Below are positions 20,277 through 28,332 of a DNA stretch of 64,000 bases, one piece after another (within the stretch, counting starts at the first letter, position 1; every line of letters starts with the position of its first letter). Source of the stretch: Candidatus Thalassolituus haligoni (GTDB taxonomy: Bacteria; Pseudomonadota; Gammaproteobacteria; Pseudomonadales; Oceanobacteraceae); assembly GCF_041222825.1 (NCBI RefSeq), contig NZ_CP139482.1, positions 155,001-219,000 on the forward strand, read 5' to 3'. The translations under genes were made by a program, and so were the position numbers. The notes under the pieces are model-generated. The model did not search any database. It worked only from the letters and a program-made list of their open reading frames with translations, and was not told the DNA's origin.

Positions 20277-20632
20277 ATAGTGAATCTCAGGAGCTGACAC
20301 AGGATACCCAGCCAGCACAGGACACCATGTTGCTGACGGTATTGCTGAAGCATGATCAGTCAAAAAACCTGGAAGACATCCAGAGCCATATGAAAAAAAT
20401 GGACTGGTGGGAACGTTTTCCAGTGGCCGGGGTAGAGGTTGTTTCCTGGACCGTGGCCATGGGCCTGGGGCAAATCGTGACCTTGCGATTGCCACCGGCC
20501 TTACTGCCCAAAATCAACGTAGAACTGGAGCGCTCCGCCTGGGGCGTATTCCGCACCGAATGTTACCCGACGTATGACTTTGTACCGGTACGCGCCATGA
20601 TCCGCGAACGTGTACAGAATGGAGGACAATAA
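20273..20632 (+). CDS. Small protein of unknown function in the oxygenase operon
   Basis: A 119-residue soluble protein that I do not recognise. The first 20 residues are polar, then comes LLTVLLKHDQSKNLEDIQSH, a WWERFPVAG stretch and an alpha/beta pattern with VTLRLPPALLPKINVELE. The size, the N-terminal TVLLKHDQ and the ferredoxin-like alternation could suit a small accessory or muconolactone-isomerase-like fold; this is a guess. Translation is coupled to the monooxygenase by a 4-nt ATGA overlap, so it is made with it. The gene after it starts at the very next base. Confidence 0.75.
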   Translation: MNSESQELTQDTQPAQDTMLLTVLLKHDQSKNLEDIQSHMKKMDWWERFPVAGVEVVSWTVAMGLGQIVTLRLPPALLPKINVELERSAWGVFRTECYPTYDFVPVRAMIRERVQNGGQ

Positions 20633-20854
20633 ATGAAAGCACCGTATCTGGAGCCCCATCAGGCTCGCACCCGTGATAACACACCCTTTGAAGACCTGCT
20701 GGCCGATTCGATTGAGCGTGCATTCGGAGAACAAATTCACGACCTGGATGGCCTGGTGAATTTCCTCAATGTGGTTGGCCCACCGTGCCCGACAGCCACT
20801 GGTCTGTGGACCGAAGAGTCTTATAAAGCCCTGATGAGCAAGCTGGGCGAGTAA
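20633..20854 (+). CDS. Small protein with recombinase-like helix-turn-helix domain, next to Rieske oxygenase
   Basis: A 73-residue protein (starts KAPYLEPHQAR). I associate it with small proteins annotated as recombinase-like HTH proteins that sit beside Rieske oxygenase genes. The LPHQxR...TPFEDLLADSIERAFG...WTEESYKALMSKLGE pattern is what suggests this; the last part resembles the small domain in serine recombinases. Its role is not known to me: it may be a DNA-binding or an oxygenase accessory protein. The ATG follows the previous stop directly (TAAATG), with GGAGG ahead. Confidence 0.72.
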   Translation: MKAPYLEPHQARTRDNTPFEDLLADSIERAFGEQIHDLDGLVNFLNVVGPPCPTATGLWTEESYKALMSKLGE

Positions 20855-20881
20855 CGCGGCATAGCAGAGAGAGAATCAAGT

Positions 20882-21907
20882 ATGAACATCATTCAAACCA
20901 GCGCCGATCCGGTCGAAAAAATTCTTCAGCAAGGCATCAAGGATCGTTGGTATCCGGTGCTGCCATCCGACCAGCTGACGGCTGACAAACCGGTCTCGTT
21001 GCGGATTCTGGGCTACAAGATTGCGTTGTGGCGCGATACCGACAATACCGCGCATGCGGTCGAAGACCACTGCCCACACCGGGGTGCACCCCTGTCTCTG
21101 GGAGCCAATCTTGGCGACCGGTTGCAGTGCCCGTATCACGGCGTCGAAGTGGACTGCAGTGGTAAAGTCCGCAAGGTACCGGGCAGCCCGGGCTGCAAAC
21201 TGGAAGGTAGCAGACCGACCCGTCGTTTTCACACCCAGGAAGTTGCCGGTGCGATCTTTCTTTATAACGCCGTCGATCCACAGCTGGAAACGCCACCAGA
21301 GCTGATCCTGCCAGAGCAGCTGACCTCGGACGAATACTCCAGCTTCCTGTGCTACTGCGAATGGAAAGCCGATTACCGTTATGTGCTGGATAACGTGGCT
21401 GATCCGATGCACGGGGCTTTCCTGCACAAGATGTCGCATTCCATGTCGGAAGGCGAAACCCAGGCCAAATTTGTAACCACCGATACTGACCACGGTTTTA
21501 TCTTCGAGAAAGAAGGCCAGCGTGGCGTCAACTTCGACTGGAGTGAATTTGCCGATACCAACCTGATGTGGCAACGGCTGGAAATTCCCTATCCCAAGAC
21601 CGGTGGGCCTGGTGGCAACTTCCATATTATCGGTATGTACGTTCCCCTGAATCCACAGCTGGCAGGCGTGTTCCACTGGCGTTGTCGCCCGCTGACCGGC
21701 TGGCAGGAAGATACCTGGCGCTTCTTGTACAAGAACCGTCTGGAAGCCCGTCACTGGCACGTGCTGGAGCAAGACCGGGTTGCCCTTGAAGCCATGGAGC
21801 CGGACGCCAACCAGCGTGAAATGCTGTACCAGCACGATCTTGGACTGGTGCGTTTGCGTCGTTATATGAAAAACCTGGCCAAGCAAGAACTGGAAGCCAG
21901 CAAGTAG
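20882..21907 (+). CDS. Rieske non-heme iron oxygenase, alpha subunit
   Basis: A 341-residue ring-hydroxylating or demethylating oxygenase. The Rieske [2Fe-2S] site is C64-P-H66 and C83-P-Y-H86 (CPHRG...CPYHG). The mononuclear iron site is D174-x2-H177-x4-H182 in DPMHGAFLHK. The single-subunit, about 340-residue form is typical of phthalate- or vanillate-demethylase-type (group I) oxygenases that use a fused reductase, which is encoded two genes downstream. It would hydroxylate the ring or remove a methyl group from the imported compound. 'agagagaatcaagt' precedes the ATG. Confidence 0.93.
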   Translation: MNIIQTSADPVEKILQQGIKDRWYPVLPSDQLTADKPVSLRILGYKIALWRDTDNTAHAVEDHCPHRGAPLSLGANLGDRLQCPYHGVEVDCSGKVRKVPGSPGCKLEGSRPTRRFHTQEVAGAIFLYNAVDPQLETPPELILPEQLTSDEYSSFLCYCEWKADYRYVLDNVADPMHGAFLHKMSHSMSEGETQAKFVTTDTDHGFIFEKEGQRGVNFDWSEFADTNLMWQRLEIPYPKTGGPGGNFHIIGMYVPLNPQLAGVFHWRCRPLTGWQEDTWRFLYKNRLEARHWHVLEQDRVALEAMEPDANQREMLYQHDLGLVRLRRYMKNLAKQELEASK

Positions 21908-21918
21908 GCGGAATTGAG

Positions 21919-22371
21919 ATGACGGATATGAACAACCTGGTCGCCCATGTTCGGGCAGACAGCGTCCCGGAGCTGGCTACCGCCAGCTGGTCCAATGCCC
22001 TGTTACTGGGGCGGGAGCTGGTGACATCCGGCATGACCGGCCACCCGGCGACTCGTCAAGCCGCGGCGGCGGGTGAGCCACTGGATGCGTACCAGCAAAC
22101 CCTGGTGGTTTTGGGCAAGATCCAAGCTCTGGCGGAAGCGGCCGGTGGTCATATCGGCAACATCTACCGGCTGACGGTGTACGTGACGGATATTCGCGAT
22201 AAAGACGCCATCAGCCGCGCCCGCAAGGATTTTTTTGTGGGGCAATCGGTATACCCGACCTCCACCCTGGTGGAAGTGTCCGGGTTGGTATTTCCGGAGT
22301 TGTGCGTCGAAATCGAAGCCGGTATTCATCTGGATGCCGACCTTGGCAACACGATCAAACAGGCTGATTAA
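21919..22371 (+). CDS. Rid-family (YjgF/YER057c) protein
   Basis: A 150-residue Rid-fold protein, with GREL(V)TSGMTGHP near the start, KIQALAEAAGGHIGNIYRLTVYVTD in the middle and VEIEAGI at the end. RidA hydrolyses enamine/imine intermediates using an Arg in the motif PARS. Here the aligned residues are YPTSTLVEV, so that Arg is Ser and the imine deaminase activity of true RidA may be missing. It is probably one of the divergent Rid subfamilies tied to catabolic operons. It starts 11 nt after the Rieske gene and ends 12 nt before the reductase. Confidence 0.88.
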   Translation: MTDMNNLVAHVRADSVPELATASWSNALLLGRELVTSGMTGHPATRQAAAAGEPLDAYQQTLVVLGKIQALAEAAGGHIGNIYRLTVYVTDIRDKDAISRARKDFFVGQSVYPTSTLVEVSGLVFPELCVEIEAGIHLDADLGNTIKQAD

Positions 22372-22383
22372 CGGAGCCGGACT

Positions 22384-23355
22384 ATGAGCAATGAAACTCT
22401 CACCGCATTGGTGTCCCAGATACGCTACGAAGCGGAAGGCATCATCAGTATCGAACTGCGTCCCGAACCCGGGGCTGCCGATTTTCCGGCGTTTACGGCC
22501 GGTTCGCATATTGATCTGAACTTGCCCAACGGCATGGTGCGCAGCTACTCACTGTATAACTCACCGGCGGAGCCAAACCGCTATGTGGTGGGCATCCTGC
22601 GAGACAAAAAGAGTCGCGGTGGCTCAGAGTGGGTGCATCGCCAGTTGCGGGTGGGCACCCGCCTGGCCATCAGCGCTCCGCGGAACAACTTCCCGCTGCA
22701 GCCGCATAATGGCCACAGCGTGCTGGTCGCGGGCGGCATTGGGATCACCCCGGTGCTGTGTATGTTCCGTGAGTTGCTGCAACAAGGGCAATCGGCGGAA
22801 CTGATCTATTGCGCCCGCACTCGCTCAGAGGCTGCTTTTATTGCTGAAATCGAGGCACTGACAGCAGAGCTGGGCGGGACTGTCCGCTTCCGCTTTGACG
22901 ACGAAGCCGGTACACCGCCCAATCTTGAACAGCTGTTGCAAGGTCAGGCGGCCTCCACCCACTTCTATTGTTGTGGCCCGACGCCGATGCTGGATGCGTT
23001 TGAAGCCGCTTGTGCCCAGTTGAACCATGCCAATGTGCATATCGAACGTTTTGCCGCTGTCGAGATTGCGGCGTCGGACGATGCCCGCAGCAGCTATGTA
23101 GTGGAATTGGCCAGGTCCGGCCAGATTATCCAGATCAACCCGGGCGACAGCTTGCTGGAACGGCTGGAAGGCGAAGGGCTTGACCTTGATTGCTCCTGTC
23201 GTGAAGGCGTTTGTGGTGCTTGTGAAGTGGCAGTGCTGGAAGGCGAGATTGATCACCGCGATGGCGTGTTGACCAAAGCCGAACGGGCCGCCAACAACAC
23301 CATGATGATCTGTGTGTCGGGTTGTAAATCAAGCAAGTTGGTGCTGGATATCTGA
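22384..23355 (+). CDS. Phthalate-dioxygenase-type oxygenase reductase (FMN/NAD/[2Fe-2S])
   Basis: A 323-residue electron-transfer partner of the Rieske oxygenase. Domains in order: ferredoxin-reductase flavin domain with RSYSLYN (near 49-55), NAD-binding domain with GGIGITPVLCM, and a plant-type [2Fe-2S] domain at the C-terminus with C-x4-C-x2-C (CSCREGVCGAC) and a fourth Cys in MMICVSGC. This order is that of phthalate dioxygenase reductase and VanB. It passes electrons from NADH to the oxygenase. Last gene before a 269-bp gap with a hairpin and an operator. Confidence 0.94.
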   Translation: MSNETLTALVSQIRYEAEGIISIELRPEPGAADFPAFTAGSHIDLNLPNGMVRSYSLYNSPAEPNRYVVGILRDKKSRGGSEWVHRQLRVGTRLAISAPRNNFPLQPHNGHSVLVAGGIGITPVLCMFRELLQQGQSAELIYCARTRSEAAFIAEIEALTAELGGTVRFRFDDEAGTPPNLEQLLQGQAASTHFYCCGPTPMLDAFEAACAQLNHANVHIERFAAVEIAASDDARSSYVVELARSGQIIQINPGDSLLERLEGEGLDLDCSCREGVCGACEVAVLEGEIDHRDGVLTKAERAANNTMMICVSGCKSSKLVLDI

Positions 23356-23364
23356 TCGGTTGAT

Positions 23365-23385
23365 CGCTGCCGTACGGCGGTAGCG
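23365..23385 (+). other. Intergenic hairpin after the reductase gene
   Basis: Inverted repeat cgctgccg-tacgg-cggtagcg with no T-run after it. It may protect the mRNA 3' end or act as a partial transcription pause between the two halves of the cluster. Confidence 0.45.
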
Positions 23386-23455
23386 ACAAAGACGACGAAA
23401 CAGTCACGACTGGTCAGATTTTCACCTTGACCGAGGGCGGAAATCTGCCTAGCAT

Positions 23456-23490
23456 GTTTCATATAAAGACCGATGTTTTAAATATAAAAC
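23456..23490. promoter_or_regulatory. Paired operator upstream of the cupin gene (putative IclR site)
   Basis: GTTTCATATAAAGACC (23456-23471) is followed, 19 nt start to start, by the near-perfect palindrome GTTTTAAATATAAAAC (23475-23490). It aligns without gaps to the porin-promoter site at 13052-13091. It sits 134 nt before the cupin ATG and suggests a second promoter inside the cluster. Nothing else is clear in 23386-23624. Confidence 0.65.
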
Positions 23491-23624
23491 AAATGTCGCA
23501 TAATAAGTACGACCGCGTTATGGATCATGATCCCCGTAACGCAAGCCGCCGAGGGTACGGCAGCAGACCAGTCGGGCCGCTTTATCGCCCGCCACATATG
23601 GTGAACTAACCTGAGGAAAACAGC

Positions 23625-24152
23625 ATGTCTGAGACATTCGAAAGCTGGAACAAGCCAGCAGAAACAAGCCTTGAAGACTTCATGGCTGGCCGGATTGCCC
23701 GCAAGGAAAATCGTACCTACGATTTTAATGCACTGAAATTCCAGGCAGATTACGACCCCAAATACCGCCGTGCCCAAATGCGCTACATGGGCACCGGTGC
23801 TGCCGGTGTAACCAGCGATACCAACACCGTACCATCGGAACATTTCACCTTCTCCACCATGTTGTTACCGGCGCAGTGTGAAGGCCCGCTGCACTTGCAC
23901 GACGATGTTGAAGAAGTGTTCTTTATGCTGCGTGGTTCGATCCGTTTGACGATGGAACTGAACGGCGAGACCTGTGAGACCGTCTTGAACGAACGTGATC
24001 TGGTGTCGATTCCACCAGGCATCTACCGGGGTCTGTACAACTTCACCCAGGAAGACGCGCTGATGTGTGTGATGCTGGGAACGCCGAAGCCGGTGATCCC
24101 GACCTATCCGGCCGATCACCCGCTGTCACAGATCAAACGCGATAAAAAATAA
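23625..24152 (+). CDS. Cupin-domain protein
   Basis: A 175-residue protein with one cupin barrel. Motif 1 is HLHDDVEEVFFMLRG (metal-binding His, His, Glu). Motif 2, ERDLVSIPPGIYRGLYNF, is weaker and lacks the usual His. It may be a metal-dependent isomerase or dioxygenase, or a binding protein; the activity cannot be read from sequence. It starts after 'tgaggaaaacagc' and is the first gene of the second part of the cluster, behind its own operator. Confidence 0.85.
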   Translation: MSETFESWNKPAETSLEDFMAGRIARKENRTYDFNALKFQADYDPKYRRAQMRYMGTGAAGVTSDTNTVPSEHFTFSTMLLPAQCEGPLHLHDDVEEVFFMLRGSIRLTMELNGETCETVLNERDLVSIPPGIYRGLYNFTQEDALMCVMLGTPKPVIPTYPADHPLSQIKRDKK

Positions 24153-24181
24153 GCTCAATTGTCGGGAGCCAGAGCATAGCC

Positions 24182-25072
24182 ATGAACACAGCCACATGTA
24201 CTACCACATTGATTCAACAACTCGACGACTTTCCCCGTCAGAGCATCCGGCTGGGCGACGTTAACCAGTCCTGGCGCGAGTCTGGCCCGGAGAGTGGTGG
24301 TAGTGGTGAGGTGCTGGTGTTACTGCATGGTATCAGCTCGGGTTCCGGCTCTTGGGTGCAACAATTGGCCGCACTGGAAACTGACTGCCGGGTGCTGGCC
24401 TGGGATGCCCCCGGATATGGCGACAGTGATGACCTGAGCGTAACCGGGGCCAACGCCAACGCTAAAGACTATGCCGAACGGCTGGCTCATTGGCTGGATG
24501 CGCTGGGTATTCAACGTTGCTGGCTGGTTGGCCACTCGCTGGGTGCCATGGTTGCCGCCGCCTTTGCTGCCCGTTATCCGCAGCGTCTGGCCGGTTTGAT
24601 GCTGGCCAGCCCGGCCCAGGGGTATGGTCAAGCCGATGCTGAAACCCGGGAACGGGTGTACCGTCAACGCCCAACCATGCTGGCACAATTGGGGCCTGCC
24701 GGATTGGCTGCACAACGTGCCGCCGCACTGGTTTCTGTTAATGCCAGCGCCGCACAGGTGAGCCTGGTTGCCGATGGCATGCGCCAGCTGCGTTTGTCCG
24801 GCTTTCAGGCCGCTTCCTGGCTGTTGGCCAACGATGATATCTGGTCGTACTTGCCCGTCGATGTTGAGTCTCGCCGGGTCATCTGTGGCGCTGCCGATAC
24901 CATCACTCCACCGCAGGCCGCCCGGCAATTGGCCAGCGACCTGGATACTACCGAATTTGTTGAAATCGCCGCCGCAGGCCACGCCTGTTATGTCGAAGCC
25001 GCGGCGGCAGTGAATCAGGCGCTGAAGGACTGGATGTCTTCGGCGACCTCCCGGACAGGTACCTCGTTATGA
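24182..25072 (+). CDS. Alpha/beta hydrolase (meta-cleavage-product-hydrolase-like)
   Basis: A 296-residue cytoplasmic hydrolase. It has oxyanion motif LLHGISSGSGSW, nucleophile elbow VGHSLGAM, Asp in VICGAADTITPP and His in AAGHACYVEA. This set matches C-C hydrolases that split meta-cleavage products, as well as esterases. With the VOC dioxygenase nearby, hydrolysis of a ring-cleavage product is the natural guess. Its stop overlaps the next start by ATGA, so it is translationally coupled to the SDR. Confidence 0.88.
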   Translation: MNTATCTTTLIQQLDDFPRQSIRLGDVNQSWRESGPESGGSGEVLVLLHGISSGSGSWVQQLAALETDCRVLAWDAPGYGDSDDLSVTGANANAKDYAERLAHWLDALGIQRCWLVGHSLGAMVAAAFAARYPQRLAGLMLASPAQGYGQADAETRERVYRQRPTMLAQLGPAGLAAQRAAALVSVNASAAQVSLVADGMRQLRLSGFQAASWLLANDDIWSYLPVDVESRRVICGAADTITPPQAARQLASDLDTTEFVEIAAAGHACYVEAAAAVNQALKDWMSSATSRTGTSL

Positions 25073-25863
25073 GTTTTATGCTGAAAGATCGTGTTGTGGT
25101 TGTCACCGGCGGCTCCTCTGGTATTGGCCTGGAAACTGTCCGGCTGCTGCTGCAGGAACAAGCCAAAGTTGCCTGGTGTGGCCGTAACGAAGAGCGTCTG
25201 CTGGCCTCGGAAGACGCGATGCGTACCGCCTTCCCTGATGGCCAGTTTATGACCCGGGTTTGCGATGTTCTGAACGCCGACGACGTTGCCACGTTTGCCG
25301 AAGCGGTCAAGACGCAGCTGGGCAACACCGACTGCCTGATCAATAACGCCGGGCAAGGGCGGGTTTCCGGCTTTGATAACACCAGCGACGATGACTGGAT
25401 GGCCGAAACCGGGTTAAAACTGTTTGGCGTGATCCGTCCGGTACGGGCTTTTATGGATCAGTTGCTGGCATCGGGAATGGGTTCTGTCACCAATGTGAAC
25501 TCCTTGCTGGCGAAACAACCGGAGCCACACATGATGGCGACTTCCGCGGCGCGAGCAGCGTTGCTGAATTTTACCCACTCACTGGCCCACGAGTATGCGC
25601 CAAAGGGCGTAAGGGTAAATTCAATTCTGCTCGGTATGGTGGAGTCTGGCCAATGGCGTCGCCGCTATCTGGATCGATCCGATACCGATGCCAGCTGGGA
25701 ACAGTGGACCGGGGCAATTGCCAACAAGCGAGGCATTCCGATGGGTCGACTGGGTCGTCCGGAAGAACCGGCCCGGGCGCTGGTTTTTCTGGCCTCGCCC
25801 TTGGCCTCGTACACCACCGGCTCAACCCTGGATGTCTCCGGCGGTTTTGCCAAACAGATTTGA
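25069..25863 (+). CDS. Short-chain dehydrogenase/reductase (SDR)
   Basis: A 264-residue NAD(P)-linked oxidoreductase. The Rossmann motif is VTGGSSGIGLE and the NNAG motif LINNAGQGRV is present. The catalytic region is unusual: the Ser strand reads VTNVNSLLAKQPEPHMMATSAARAAL, so the normal YxxxK is replaced by MxxxA around MMATSAA and the catalytic Tyr and Lys are not evident. The C-terminus TGSTLDVSGGFAKQI is typical. It may be a non-redox SDR, or use other residues. It overlaps the hydrolase gene by 4 nt. Confidence 0.85.
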   Translation: MSFMLKDRVVVVTGGSSGIGLETVRLLLQEQAKVAWCGRNEERLLASEDAMRTAFPDGQFMTRVCDVLNADDVATFAEAVKTQLGNTDCLINNAGQGRVSGFDNTSDDDWMAETGLKLFGVIRPVRAFMDQLLASGMGSVTNVNSLLAKQPEPHMMATSAARAALLNFTHSLAHEYAPKGVRVNSILLGMVESGQWRRRYLDRSDTDASWEQWTGAIANKRGIPMGRLGRPEEPARALVFLASPLASYTTGSTLDVSGGFAKQI

Positions 25864-25919
25864 ATTGTCGCTGACTCAGCCAGCGACCTGCAGACGGTAA
25901 TCAGACCGGGAACCGACAC

Positions 25920-26711
25920 ATGAAACAACTGATGATGATTGGCTTTGGAGCCATGGCAGAAGAAGTACTGGCGTTACTGCCAGAAGGCTTGCGCCTGGGC
26001 TGGGTCGTGACCACAGAGCGCAGCCGTGAGCGTATCGCCGCGCAACTGGGCGATCAGGTACAGGTAATTACGGCCATTGCGGCATGTGATGGCCAGCCCG
26101 ATCTGGTTTTGGAATGTGCCGGTCAGCCGGGTATTCGCGCCCATGGTGTCGAAGTGCTGAAACGTGGCTGGGACCTGATGATGATTTCGATTGGTGCGCT
26201 GGCGGATCGTCAGCTGGCGGATCAACTGCAAGCGGCCGCGACGGTGGGTAACGCCCGTTTGCATGCCCTGCCTGGTGCCATTGCCGGTATCGACGGTCTG
26301 GCTGCGGCCCGCGAAGGTGGTCTGGATCAGGTGACCTATACCTGCCGTAAAAGCCCGCAAAGCTGGCGTGGCAGCCCGGCAGAAAAACTGATTGACCTGG
26401 CGTGTGTTGAGCAGCCGCAGGTGTTTTTTGAAGGCAGCGCCCGGCAAGCCGCGCTGACTTTTCCGGCCAATGCCAATGTCGCCGCAACGATCGCGCTGGC
26501 CAGTCTGGGTCTGGACGACACCCGGGTGCAGCTGGTGGTAGACCCGACGACGACCACCAACCAACACCAGATTTCAGCCCGTGGCCGGTTTGGTGAAATG
26601 AGCATCCAGCTGTGTGGCAAACCACTGGAACGTAACCCGAAAACCTCGACCCTGGCGGCGTTGAGTGTGGTCCGGGCCTGTCGCCAGAGTGTGTCGACGA
26701 TCGTGATCTAG
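25920..26711 (+). CDS. nadX: L-aspartate dehydrogenase family protein
   Basis: A 263-residue NAD(P)-dependent enzyme of the NadX/aspartate dehydrogenase family. It has Rossmann start MMIGFGAMAEEV, LECAGQPGIRAHG, MISIGALAD, the LHALPGAIAGIDGLAAAR segment, TYTCRKSP and FPANANVAATIALASLGLD. The family oxidises aspartate to iminoaspartate/oxaloacetate or runs in reverse. No quinolinate synthesis genes (nadA, nadC) are present. In this setting it probably serves the catabolic pathway together with the aspartase at the cluster end, or acts on an aspartate-like intermediate. Confidence 0.88.
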   Translation: MKQLMMIGFGAMAEEVLALLPEGLRLGWVVTTERSRERIAAQLGDQVQVITAIAACDGQPDLVLECAGQPGIRAHGVEVLKRGWDLMMISIGALADRQLADQLQAAATVGNARLHALPGAIAGIDGLAAAREGGLDQVTYTCRKSPQSWRGSPAEKLIDLACVEQPQVFFEGSARQAALTFPANANVAATIALASLGLDDTRVQLVVDPTTTTNQHQISARGRFGEMSIQLCGKPLERNPKTSTLAALSVVRACRQSVSTIVI

Positions 26712-26819
26712 TTCGTCGTCCCGTACTGGGCAAGTTAACCCGATGTGCAAAAAAAGATTCCCGAGTGGGAAGGGGCTCCCCTTGCCGTTCGACCGCAATA
26801 ACAGATGAGGAGGCGGATT

Positions 26820-28298
26820 ATGGTCAAGCCAATATACATCGCAGGTGAATGGAAAAATGGCCGTGGCGATCTTCGCAGCACCTTTTTTCCTGCGGATGGC
26901 AGCAGCAATGCCGACATCGCCACCGCCAATGTCGATGATGTCGAAGAAGCGGTACAAGCGGCCGACCAGGCCTGGCGTGATCCGTCCTGGCGCAACAGCT
27001 TGCCCCATGAGCGCGCTGCGATTCTCTACCGTGTGGCGGATCTGATCACCGCCCGCGCCAGCGAACTGGCGGCGTTACAAACCCGCGACAACGGCAAGCC
27101 GTTGACGGAAACCATGGGTCTGGTGATGAGCGCCGCAGGCACTGCTCGCTACTTTGCCGCCGCCTGTGAAACGCTGGATGAAAGTTTGCCGAGCCAACGC
27201 TCCCGCGATTTTATGACCGCCAGCGTACACGAACCACTGGGAGTGGTGGTGGCCATCACGCCGTGGAATTCCCCCATTGCCAGTGAGATGCAGAAAATAG
27301 CTCCAGCGCTGGCCGCCGGGAATGCGGTAATCGTCAAACCCGCCGATGCCACACCGCTGGCGGCTCTGGAACTGGCCAAACTGTTTGAACAGGCCGGCTT
27401 GCCCAAAGGCTTGCTGAGTGTCTTGCCTGGCCGGGGTTCGGTCGTGGGTGAAGCGCTGGCCCGCCACCCGAAAGTGAACAAGATTTCGTTTACCGGCGGC
27501 ACCTCAACCGGTCGCCATCTGGCTCATATTGCCGCTGAAAAGCTGATTCCGATCTCGCTGGAGCTGGGCGGCAAATCGCCCACCATCGTGCTGGAAGACG
27601 CCGATATTGAAATGGCTGCCCGTGGCGTGTGTTACGGCATCTTCAGCTCCGCAGGCCAGGCCTGTATCGCCGGTGCCCGACTGTTTGTGCATCAGAGCAT
27701 ATACGACACCTTTATGGCGCGCTTGCTGGAATTGACCCGGGGTTTGCGGGTCGGGCATCCCGAGCACGCCGATACCCATATGGGTTCGCTGATCAATATG
27801 GCTCACCTCGACAGTGTGGCCGGATTTGTTGAACGCGCTCGTGCTGATGGCGGCACCGTGTTGTGCGGTGGCGAACGTCTGACCGGCAAAACAGCAAGCT
27901 GTGATTACGACGCCGGGTATTTTTATGCCCCGACGATCATCAGTGGCCTGAACAACAGCAGCTATGTCTGTCAGGAAGAAATTTTTGGCCCGGTGCTGGT
28001 GGTGCTGCCATTTGATGATGAAGCCGACCTGGTTGCCCAGGCTAATGACAGTATGTTTGGTTTGGCGGCCGGTATCTGGACTGAAAATTTTCGGCGCGGT
28101 TGGCGGCTGGCACGTACCTTGGACACTGGTACGGTATGGCTGAATACCTATAAAAAATTCTCTGTATCGGCGCCATTTGGTGGCTTTAAAGAGAGTGGTT
28201 TGGGCCGTGAAAAAGGCCGTGCTGGTGTGCGGGAATACATGCAACAGAAAAGTATTTATGTGGGCTTGAGCGATGAACCAAACAACTGGTCAGCCTGA
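26820..28298 (+). CDS. NAD(P)-dependent aldehyde dehydrogenase
   Basis: A 492-residue ALDH superfamily enzyme. It has TPWNSPIA and KPADATP in the cofactor domain, FTGGTSTGR, catalytic Glu in LELGGKSP, catalytic Cys in SSAGQACIAGAR, and NPF-like region EEIFGPVL. It oxidises an aldehyde to the acid. The ATG at 26820 follows 'gaggaggcggatt', a strong ribosome site; a start five codons earlier lacks one. Next to a ThDP decarboxylase-like gene, an oxo-acid to aldehyde to acid sequence is plausible. The 108-bp gap before it shows no clear terminator. Confidence 0.94.
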   Translation: MVKPIYIAGEWKNGRGDLRSTFFPADGSSNADIATANVDDVEEAVQAADQAWRDPSWRNSLPHERAAILYRVADLITARASELAALQTRDNGKPLTETMGLVMSAAGTARYFAAACETLDESLPSQRSRDFMTASVHEPLGVVVAITPWNSPIASEMQKIAPALAAGNAVIVKPADATPLAALELAKLFEQAGLPKGLLSVLPGRGSVVGEALARHPKVNKISFTGGTSTGRHLAHIAAEKLIPISLELGGKSPTIVLEDADIEMAARGVCYGIFSSAGQACIAGARLFVHQSIYDTFMARLLELTRGLRVGHPEHADTHMGSLINMAHLDSVAGFVERARADGGTVLCGGERLTGKTASCDYDAGYFYAPTIISGLNNSSYVCQEEIFGPVLVVLPFDDEADLVAQANDSMFGLAAGIWTENFRRGWRLARTLDTGTVWLNTYKKFSVSAPFGGFKESGLGREKGRAGVREYMQQKSIYVGLSDEPNNWSA

Positions 28299-28332
28299 TT
28301 GGCGACGAACCGCAACTGTTGGAGTTGATGTA

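Noticed and set aside
27774..27785. ACCCATATGGGT inside the aldehyde dehydrogenase gene, similar to the palindrome at 52831
   Set aside because: It is coding sequence (Thr-His-Met-Gly) and most likely coincidental.
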